The position numbers and the translations under genes are program-made. A DNA stretch of 64,000 bases from Candidatus Delongbacteria bacterium (GTDB lineage Bacteria; CAIWAD01): positions 310,001-374,000 of the forward strand of contig JACKCN010000002.1 in NCBI GenBank assembly GCA_020634015.1, read 5' to 3'. This document shows, in pieces, positions 58,035-64,000 of this stretch (positions are counted from its first letter, which is position 1; the number at the start of each line of letters is the position of its first letter). Below the pieces are notes generated by a model. That model was not told the DNA's origin. It made no database searches and was given only the letters and a program-made list of their open reading frames with translations.

Positions 58035-58595
58035 ATGACACACCTGAAATTCTGCCTGGGCCTGCTGCTGGCACTGGCCCTCTCCCTGTCCGCGGCCACG
58101 TTCGGCGATGGCGTGATCCTGACCAGCGCCGGTCAGAGCAACGACATCCTGATCGCGCGCCAGATCTTCCAGCGCGCCGGTCTTGAAGACCCGCAGAGTG
58201 CGCCGCAACTGATGGCCGACTCACTGGGGCATCCCGAGACCCTGGTGATCGTGGTCGGTGGCAGCAGCAAGGGGCTGGGCAGCGCGCGCGACGCGGTGGA
58301 CAAGGAACTGGCCCGCGTGAATGCCCTGCTGGCCGCGGCCTCCAGCGCCAAGGTGCCGGTGGTCTGCATGCATCTGGGGCGCAAGACGCGCCGCGGTCCG
58401 TTGAGCGATTCCTTCATCGAAGCGGTGGCCCGGGCGTCCTCGACGATGCTGGTGGTCAACGGCGGCAACGAGGACCAGCTTTTCAGCACCATCAGCCGCG
58501 AGAAGGAGATTCCCCTGCTCGAGGTGGCCGACTATGTGGAAATGGTGGACCAGGTCAACAGGCTCTTCGGGCTGAAGAAACCGGAAAAGAAATGA
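58035..58595 (+). CDS. DUF6305 family exported protein
   Basis: A 186-residue protein with a Sec signal (FCLGLLLALALSLSAATFG), then VILTSAGQSNDILIARQIFQ, LVIVVGGSSKGLGSA, VPVVCMHLGRKTRRG and LLEVADYVEMVDQVNRLFG. The repeated Rossmann-like strands suggest a small alpha/beta domain. DUF6305 function is unknown. It overlaps smpB by four bases, so it heads the smpB-tyrS operon. The start ATG 58035 is at the beginning of the signal; the longer frame belongs to the gene upstream. Confidence 0.8.
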   Translation: MTHLKFCLGLLLALALSLSAATFGDGVILTSAGQSNDILIARQIFQRAGLEDPQSAPQLMADSLGHPETLVIVVGGSSKGLGSARDAVDKELARVNALLAAASSAKVPVVCMHLGRKTRRGPLSDSFIEAVARASSTMLVVNGGNEDQLFSTISREKEIPLLEVADYVEMVDQVNRLFGLKKPEKK

Positions 58596-59113
58596 GCAAG
58601 GCCTCCTCGAAGACGGCGGCGCGCGCCGGAGTCAGGACTCCCGGCAAGGCACGGCCCGTCGAGAGGATCATCGTGCAGAACCGCAAGGCCCGCCACGATT
58701 ACCACATCCTTGATACCTGGGAAGCGGGCATCGCTCTCTGCGGCACCGAGGTCAAGGCCTGCCGCGAGGGCGGCGTGTCGCTCAAGGAGGCCTATGCCCG
58801 CGTGATCGACGGCGAGGTCTGGATCCTGGGCATGCGCATCAATCCCTACAGCAACGGGCGCTTCGGGGCCCATGTGGAGCTGCGCCAGCGCAAGCTGCTG
58901 CTGCACGCGGCCGAAATCCGCAAGATCAGCCACAAGGTGGAAGCCAAGGGCAACACGCTGGTGCCACTGTCACTCTACTGGAAATCCCACCTGGTGAAGG
59001 TGCGCCTGGCACTGGGCACGGGCAAGCACGAGTACGACAAACGCCAGGCGATCACCGATCGGGAAAACGCCCGCTCGCTGAGTCGCGCTCTCAAGGAAAG
59101 CAGACAACGGTGA
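58592..59113 (+). CDS. smpB: SsrA-binding protein SmpB
   Basis: Partner of tmRNA in trans-translation, releasing ribosomes stalled on broken mRNA. The core has IIVQNRKARHDYHILDTWEA, GIALCGTEVKACREGGVSLKEAY, RINPYSNGRFGAH, KLLLHAAEIRKISHK and the basic C-terminal tail LGTGKHEYDKRQAITDRE. It is 173 residues, slightly longer than the usual 155-160 through an N-terminal basic extension. No tmRNA gene (ssrA) was seen in the window. It overlaps both neighbours by four bases. Confidence 0.97.
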   Translation: MSKASSKTAARAGVRTPGKARPVERIIVQNRKARHDYHILDTWEAGIALCGTEVKACREGGVSLKEAYARVIDGEVWILGMRINPYSNGRFGAHVELRQRKLLLHAAEIRKISHKVEAKGNTLVPLSLYWKSHLVKVRLALGTGKHEYDKRQAITDRENARSLSRALKESRQR

Positions 59114-60327
59114 AACAGGTTTTCGCGCCCGTCAAGGCACAGATGGACGAGATCCTCAAGGGAGCGGTGGAACTGCTGCCCCATGAGGACCTGGAGAAGA
59201 AGCTCGCACGCAGCCTTGAGACGGGCCAGCCCCTGCGTGTCAAGTTCGGAGCCGATCCCACGGCGCCCGACCTGCACATCGGCCATGCGGTGGTGATCAA
59301 CAAGCTGCGCACCTTCCAGCAGCTGGGGCACCAGGTGGATTTCGTGATCGGGGACTTCACCGGCATGGTGGGCGACCCCAGTGGCCGCAGCAAGACCCGC
59401 AAGGCCATGAGCCGCGAGGATATCCAGCTGAACGCGCAGACCTACAAGGACCAGATCTTCCTGCTGCTGGATCCCGCGCGGACCACGATCCGCTTCAACA
59501 GCGAGTGGTTCGGCGGCATGAGCACCTACGATTTTCTGGCGCTCAGTTCGCGCTACACGCTGGCGCGCATGCTGGAACGCGATGATTTCACCAAGCGCTT
59601 CAAGGCCGAGACGCCCATTTCCATCATGGAGCTGCTCTATCCACTGATCCAGGGTTACGACAGTGTGGCCCTGCACTCCGACGTGGAGCTGGGCGGCACC
59701 GACCAGACCTTCAACCTGCTGATGGGACGCCACCTCCAGGGCCAGTATGGCCAGGAGCCCCAGGTGATTCTGACCATGCCCCTGCTGGAAGGCACCGACG
59801 GGGTCGAGAAGATGAGCAAGAGCCTGGGCAACACCATCGGGATCACCGACAGCCCGCGCGAGATCTTCGGCCGCACCCTCAGCATTCCCGACCACATGAT
59901 CCTGCGCTGGTTCGAACTGGCCACCGATCTGGGAGCCGCCGAGGTGCGCGCGATCGGCGAGCGCCTGCAGGCCGGCGAGAATCCTGTGGGGTTCAAGCGC
60001 CAGCTTGGCCGCGAACTGGTGCGCCTGTACCACGACGAGGCGGCCGGACTGGCGGCCGAAGCCGAGTTCGACGAGATCTTTCGCAACAAGGCCCTGCCCG
60101 ACGTGATGCCCGAAGTGGCCATGTCCGAGGACACGACCCTGCTGGCCCTGCTGGTGGAGAACGGTCTGTGCGCCAGCAACGGCGAAGCACGCAAGCTGGT
60201 GCGGCAGGGCGCGGTCAGTTTTGAGGGCGAGAAAGTGGAGGACGAGACCCGCGTCTTCGCCGCCGGAGCCACCGGCGTGCTGAAGGTGGGCAAACGCCGC
60301 TTTCTGAAACTGGTGGTATCGCCCTGA
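59110..60327 (+). CDS. tyrS: tyrosine-tRNA ligase
   Basis: Class I synthetase charging tRNA-Tyr. The HIGH motif reads HIGHAVV in GADPTAPDLHIGHAV; the KMSKS motif reads KMSKSLG near residue 235; the S4 RNA-binding domain occupies the last 65 residues (SNGEARKLVRQGAVSFEGEK). Length is 405, in the TyrZ-like range. The GTG start overlaps smpB by four bases, and the stop overlaps the next ATG by one base. Confidence 0.97.
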   Translation: MKQVFAPVKAQMDEILKGAVELLPHEDLEKKLARSLETGQPLRVKFGADPTAPDLHIGHAVVINKLRTFQQLGHQVDFVIGDFTGMVGDPSGRSKTRKAMSREDIQLNAQTYKDQIFLLLDPARTTIRFNSEWFGGMSTYDFLALSSRYTLARMLERDDFTKRFKAETPISIMELLYPLIQGYDSVALHSDVELGGTDQTFNLLMGRHLQGQYGQEPQVILTMPLLEGTDGVEKMSKSLGNTIGITDSPREIFGRTLSIPDHMILRWFELATDLGAAEVRAIGERLQAGENPVGFKRQLGRELVRLYHDEAAGLAAEAEFDEIFRNKALPDVMPEVAMSEDTTLLALLVENGLCASNGEARKLVRQGAVSFEGEKVEDETRVFAAGATGVLKVGKRRFLKLVVSP

Positions 60328-61307
60328 TGCCCGCATTGTCGCTCAAGGACATCCAGCGGCTGGTGGAACCGGAACTCAAGGCATTCGCCGGGCGCTACGA
60401 TGACTTCATCCAGACCACCGGCACGCCCATCGTGGACCGGATCATCGTGTTCCTGGGGCCCGGGCGTGGCAAACTGTTGCGTCCCACACTGACCTACCTG
60501 AGCGCACGCCTGCTGGGCGAGAGCAACGAGCGCACACATTTCGCCGCGGTCGTGGTGGAACTGCTGCACAACGCCACCCTGATGCACGACGACGTGGTGG
60601 ACAAGAGCGACCGCCGCCGGGGCCTGCCCAGTCTCAATTCGGTCTTCGGCAACAAGATCAGCGTGCTCTTCGGCGACTGGCTGCTGGCACACAGCCTGCT
60701 GGGCATGCTGGAATGCGGGGACACGCGCGTGTTCGCCGTACTGGCCGAGACCGCCCGCCGTCTGGCCAAGGGCGAACTGGACCAGGCCGCGCGCAGCCGC
60801 AATCTGGACATGGACGAAGAGACCTACTACCGGATGGTGTCCAACAAGACCGGCGCCCTGCTGGGTGCGGCCTGTCGGCTGGGTGGCCTGTCCAACGGGG
60901 CCGACGAAGACCAGCTGGCGGCCCTGCAGACCTTCGGTGAGACCATCGGAATCGCCTTCCAGATCCAGGACGACCTGCTGGATTACACGGGCAGCGAGAG
61001 CCTGATCGGCAAGCCCGCGGGCGCCGATCTCAAGGATGGCAAGATCACCCTGCCCCTGCTGTATGCCTTCGATCGCAGCGCGGGCTCGGAAGTACGCCAG
61101 ATCAAGGCCCTGATCAAGGGACGCAAGCGCGGGGACATTCGCCGCGCGGTGGAGTTCGCCCACGAGAAGGGCGGAGTGGACGCGGCCCACCGTCGGGCCC
61201 GGGAACTGGGAGAGCAGGCGCTGGCCTGCCTGGAAATCTTTCCCGACACGGGAATCCGGCAAAGCCTGGTCGATTTCAGCGCCTTCGCCGTCAATCGCAC
61301 CTACTAG
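60327..61307 (+). CDS. polyprenyl diphosphate synthase
   Basis: A 326-residue trans-prenyltransferase making a linear isoprenoid diphosphate, most likely octaprenyl or a similar chain for quinones. The first aspartate motif is LMHDDVVDKSDRRRG and the second is FQIQDDLLDYTG, with GKPAGADLKDGKITLPLL following. The residues before the first motif, which set chain length, are not bulky by eye. It could also supply substrate to the GGGPS at 11868. It overlaps tyrS by one base. Confidence 0.93.
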   Translation: MPALSLKDIQRLVEPELKAFAGRYDDFIQTTGTPIVDRIIVFLGPGRGKLLRPTLTYLSARLLGESNERTHFAAVVVELLHNATLMHDDVVDKSDRRRGLPSLNSVFGNKISVLFGDWLLAHSLLGMLECGDTRVFAVLAETARRLAKGELDQAARSRNLDMDEETYYRMVSNKTGALLGAACRLGGLSNGADEDQLAALQTFGETIGIAFQIQDDLLDYTGSESLIGKPAGADLKDGKITLPLLYAFDRSAGSEVRQIKALIKGRKRGDIRRAVEFAHEKGGVDAAHRRARELGEQALACLEIFPDTGIRQSLVDFSAFAVNRTY

Positions 61308-61315
61308 GAGGAATC

Positions 61316-62320
61316 ATGGTCCGCAGCCCAATCCGTTCGGGGTCAATGGTTCTGGTTCTGTGTTCGCTGCTGCTGGCCTGTTCGGGCTCGCGCAAGGCCT
61401 CGCTGGATACCACGGTGGCTGGATACGGCCTCACGATCCAGGTGCTGGGTGCCGAGGACAATGCGGCCGCCAACCAGGCGCTGGCCGAACTGGAATCGGT
61501 GGCGGCCGAAGGCTTCAAGGGACTGTCCTCCACGGGTGACTCGGATTTTGCCGCGATCAATTCCCTCGCGGGCAGCCGCAGTGGCAGCATGAGCCAGCAG
61601 AACTACGATCTGCTGATGCGTTGCTTCGGCTACAAGAAGGACACGGACGAGGCCTTCGATTTCCTGATCGGGCCCCTGCGCCGGGCCTGGGGCCTGGGCG
61701 GCACCCCGCGGCAGCCTTCGGAAGCCGAACTGGACAGCGCCCGGACACTGGTGCGCGAAGGCGGCACCTTCGTGGTGGACAAGGGCGTGTTGCTGTCGCG
61801 AGCGGGCATGGCCATCGATCTGCACGAGGTGCAGTGTGGCGCCATTGCCGACCGACTGGCCCTGAGCGTGCGTGGCGACGGATACAACGACTTCCTGCTG
61901 CAGCTGGGCTCGGTCAGCGTGGCCGGCGCCGAAGGTCCCGATGGCGGGTACTTCAGCGTGCCCTTTGCCAACCCCGAGGATCCGTCGGGGCAGCTGGGCA
62001 CTTTCCGCCTCCGCAATCTGAGCCTCGCGGTGGCCAGCATCAACGACGAAGCCTTCGAGCTGAATGGCACACGGTTTCACGGACACCTTGATCCGGCCAC
62101 GGGCAAGCCCGCCTTTGGAGTGCTGGCGGTGGCCGTGGTCTGTCGCCAGGCCGAGCGCGCCGACGCACTGGCCAGCGGCCTGTTCGTGATGGGAGCCGAG
62201 GCCGGACTTGAGAAGGCCAGCAGCCTGGATGATGTGGAGGCCGTGTTCGTGGTTGCCGGCGAGGGCAAGCCCGAGCTGCGGCTGACCCCGGGCATGGAGG
62301 CCTGGTTCCAGGCTCGTTGA
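61316..62320 (+). CDS. ApbE-like FAD:protein FMN transferase, degenerate
   Basis: A 334-residue lipoprotein (lipobox LLLACS, Cys22) of the ApbE fold. AFDFLIGPLRRAWGLGG and LDPATGKPAFGVL match the family. The normally conserved loop, usually close to DLGGIAKGYAADR, here reads AIDLHEVQCGAIADRLA, with Gly-Gly and Lys replaced, and the late ADAL-T/S-A block reads ADALASGLFVMG. Loss of these FAD/Mg-contacting residues suggests altered or lost flavin transfer. AGGAGG precedes the ATG. It lies between the polyprenyl synthase and a heptosyltransferase. Confidence 0.8.
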   Translation: MVRSPIRSGSMVLVLCSLLLACSGSRKASLDTTVAGYGLTIQVLGAEDNAAANQALAELESVAAEGFKGLSSTGDSDFAAINSLAGSRSGSMSQQNYDLLMRCFGYKKDTDEAFDFLIGPLRRAWGLGGTPRQPSEAELDSARTLVREGGTFVVDKGVLLSRAGMAIDLHEVQCGAIADRLALSVRGDGYNDFLLQLGSVSVAGAEGPDGGYFSVPFANPEDPSGQLGTFRLRNLSLAVASINDEAFELNGTRFHGHLDPATGKPAFGVLAVAVVCRQAERADALASGLFVMGAEAGLEKASSLDDVEAVFVVAGEGKPELRLTPGMEAWFQAR

Positions 62321-63333
62321 TGAACGAGCGGCCGGGCGCGGGAGACGCGGTTCTCCTGGTGCGCTTCTCCTCGATCGGGGACCTGTTGCTCTGCGAACCC
62401 GTGCCTCGTCTGCTCAAGGAGCTGGGGGTGGGGCGCGTGCTGTTTCTGACCAAGGAACGCTTCGCCGCGATTCCCCGGGGCTGGCCCGCCGTGGACGAGG
62501 TGCTCTGCCTGGGCGAGCCGGGCACGCGCGCGCAGCTGGATCACGTGCGCGCGGAGTTGCGGTCACGCGGCCAGTTGCGGACCCTTGACCTGCACAATAC
62601 CCTGCGCAGTCGCCTGCTGGCCCCACCGGGCCTGCTGGGCCGTCTGCCCAAGCACCGGCTGCAGAAACTGCTGCTGGTGCACGGCCCCCACAGCCTGTCC
62701 CATCGTCTCACGCAGTTGCCACCGGTCTGGCGTCGTTACCAGCAGGTGGCGGGCATTCCGGAGAGCATGCAGTCGCCACCCCGGCTCTGGGCCGAGGGAG
62801 TGCAGCTGGGCCCCCGTGTGACACCCGACCCCGGGCCCGAGGCACCCGAGCTGCTGGCACCCGGAGCGGGCAAGGCCACCAAGCGCTGGCCGCTGGAGCA
62901 TTGGGTCACGTTCACGCGCGCACTGCTTGAACGCAGCGCGCGCCCGCTCGTGGTGCTGGGAGGTGCGGGCGACCGCGAGACCGGCGAGACACTGCGTGCG
63001 CTGGCCCCGGGTCGCATCCAGAATCTCTGTGGTCAGGCCGACCTGAGTGACAGCGCGCGGCTGGTGGCCAGCGGGCGGCGCATTCTCTGCGGGGACACCG
63101 GCCTGCTTCACATGGCCGCTGCAGCCGGAGTACCCGGGGTGGCGCTCTTTGGTCCCACCACGCGCGAGCTGGGCTTCTTTCCGGCGGGAGACAGCGTGCG
63201 CGTGCTGGAACACGAGGGGCTGGACTGTCGTCCCTGCAGCCATACCGGCAGCGACCGCTGCCCGCGCGGGCATTTCCGCTGCATGCGCGAACTGAGTCCC
63301 GCTCGAGTGCTGGATCTGTACCTGCAAGGTTGA
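62320..63333 (+). CDS. heptosyltransferase family (GT9) protein
   Basis: A 337-residue GT9 protein. VLLVRFSSIGDLLLCEPVPRLL is the N-terminal signature, LAPGAGKATKRWPLEHWV and CGDTGLLHMAAAAGVPGVALFGPT the donor-binding blocks, and a cysteine pair (DCRPCSH, RCPRGHFRC) forms a common metal-like site near the end. It overlaps the ApbE stop by one base; a TTG at 62317 is an alternative start. It precedes the Kdo transferase, so it likely works on the LPS inner core. Confidence 0.92.
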   Translation: MNERPGAGDAVLLVRFSSIGDLLLCEPVPRLLKELGVGRVLFLTKERFAAIPRGWPAVDEVLCLGEPGTRAQLDHVRAELRSRGQLRTLDLHNTLRSRLLAPPGLLGRLPKHRLQKLLLVHGPHSLSHRLTQLPPVWRRYQQVAGIPESMQSPPRLWAEGVQLGPRVTPDPGPEAPELLAPGAGKATKRWPLEHWVTFTRALLERSARPLVVLGGAGDRETGETLRALAPGRIQNLCGQADLSDSARLVASGRRILCGDTGLLHMAAAAGVPGVALFGPTTRELGFFPAGDSVRVLEHEGLDCRPCSHTGSDRCPRGHFRCMRELSPARVLDLYLQG

Positions 63334-63342
63334 AGGAACCCC

Positions 63343-64000
63343 GTGGCAGCGCTGATTTCCCTGTGCTACAACCTGCTGTTGCGCCCCCTGGGGCTGCTGC
63401 TGCTCTACGGCCCGGGCCTGCTGGTGGTGCGCATCCGGCGCAACCTGTTCGCGCGCCACGGGGATCTGCGCCGACTGCGCCGCGAACTGGCCAAGAGGCC
63501 TCTGCCCGAGTCCAGTGCCGACAGACCGCGGGTCTGGCTGCATTGCGCGAGCATGGGTGAGTACGAAGGCATCCGGCCCCTGGCCAGCGCACTGAAAGCG
63601 CGCGGCTGTGTCACGATCCTCAGTTTCTTCTCGATTTCGGGCATGCACAACCTCAAGCCGGACCATGGCTTCGACCAGGTCTGCTTTCTGCCCCTGGACG
63701 GTTGGTTCGCCGTGCGCGCGCTGGTGCGCACCCTGCGCCCCGATGTGTTCGTGGTCACCAAGCACGATCTCTGGTGGAACCTGCTGCGACGCCTCTCCCG
63801 TGAAGGCTGTGCGCTGCTGTTCATCAATGCCAACTACCACAACCGGGCCCATTTCGACCGCCGGCTGCTGCGGGGGTTCTATCGCAGTCTGCTGGGGCGC
63901 TTCGACGGAATCCACCCGGTGAATGCGCTGGCCGAACGCCGCTTCCGCGCGCTGCTGGCCGGTACTCCTGCGGCCGAGCGGGTGAGCGCACTGGGCGAGA
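63343..64000 (+). CDS. kdtA: Kdo transferase, 3' end outside window
   Basis: Partial 3-deoxy-D-manno-octulosonate transferase, which adds Kdo to lipid IVA, at the inner membrane. About 219 of some 425 residues are visible. It has an N-terminal anchor helix (LCYNLLLRPLGLLLLYGP), then VWLHCASMGEYEGIRPLASAL, whose Glu matches the catalytic one, and VFVVTKHDLWWNLLRRLS in place of the usual METELWPN block. The start is GTG 63343 with AAGGAA upstream. The frame is open to the window end. The Lys-His-Asp variant is unusual but seen in some lineages. Confidence 0.9.
   Translation, partial: MAALISLCYNLLLRPLGLLLLYGPGLLVVRIRRNLFARHGDLRRLRRELAKRPLPESSADRPRVWLHCASMGEYEGIRPLASALKARGCVTILSFFSISGMHNLKPDHGFDQVCFLPLDGWFAVRALVRTLRPDVFVVTKHDLWWNLLRRLSREGCALLFINANYHNRAHFDRRLLRGFYRSLLGRFDGIHPVNALAERRFRALLAGTPAAERVSALGE

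Overview
The window reads as GC-rich chromosomal DNA from a Gram-negative bacterium. Lipopolysaccharide genes (a Kdo transferase, three heptosyltransferase-type GT9 enzymes, an LpxL-type acyltransferase, an MsbA-type exporter) show an outer membrane. A bacterial geranylgeranylglyceryl-phosphate synthase homologue, a DUF5683 protein, a BatA-type membrane protein and a few -10 elements resembling TAnnTTTG point to the FCB superphylum or a neighbouring candidate phylum; the genus cannot be named from the sequence. Carbamate kinase, a HydE-like radical SAM enzyme, an Fe-S type PurF and a nitrous oxide reductase cluster suggest a facultative or anaerobic lifestyle with N2O respiration.

Layout. 1-3.5 kb: carbamate kinase (cut by the window edge), sucCD and ndk, closed by a strong terminator. 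3.6-8.4 kb: an MFS permease, a 12-bp minisatellite bracketed by inverted repeats, an acyl-CoA synthetase and purM. 8.5-16.5 kb: a tightly overlapping run alaS, FAH-family hydrolase, GGGP synthase, SIS isomerase, BatA-type protein, hflX. 15.1-21.1 kb: a perfect tandem duplication with a 3001-bp period, carrying the batA 3' end, hflX, and about 1.5 kb of hairpin-rich non-coding DNA with a repeated AGCTTTG motif and a promoter. 21.1-24.4 kb: a lysine/alanine/proline-rich nucleoid-like protein with a ribbon-helix-helix C-terminus, a 57-residue protein, RidA, a DUF5683 protein, and an SNF-type transporter. 24.4-33.4 kb: purF, then a chain of signalling genes (zinc-ribbon protein, receiver, histidine kinase, NtrC-type regulator, CHASE2 cyclase) running into an LpxL-type acyltransferase and a heptosyltransferase. 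33.4-36.6 kb: a SAM hydrolase, a methionine gamma-lyase type enzyme and a HydE homologue. 36.6-37.3 kb: a repeat-rich intergenic region. 37.3-44.4 kb, minus strand: a clade II-like nos cluster (cytochrome c, nosZ, a membrane/NosL fusion, nosD, nosF, nosY) plus a fasciclin lipoprotein. 45-56 kb, minus strand: a hybrid histidine kinase, a class V aminotransferase, an RNase D, glycosyltransferases, an AT-rich orphan gene and an MsbA-like ABC transporter. 56-64 kb, plus strand: two glycosyltransferases, then DUF6305, smpB, tyrS, polyprenyl synthase, a degenerate ApbE, a heptosyltransferase and kdtA (cut by the window end).

How the genes work together: central carbon and nucleotide metabolism (sucCD, ndk, purM, purF), translation (alaS, tyrS, smpB, hflX) and envelope assembly are interleaved in long operons with 1 to 11 bp overlaps, so most regulation probably acts at a few operon heads. 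The nos genes form the clearest respiratory module, with a candidate FNR/CRP-family box upstream. The observations most worth a second look are the duplication that moves a promoter in front of the second hflX, the non-coding AGCTTTG array beside the nucleoid-like RHH gene, the inverted-repeat-bracketed minisatellite, the covarying palindrome array after hydE, and the AT-rich orphan gene inside the envelope cluster. No rRNA, tRNA, CRISPR array or transposase was recognised.
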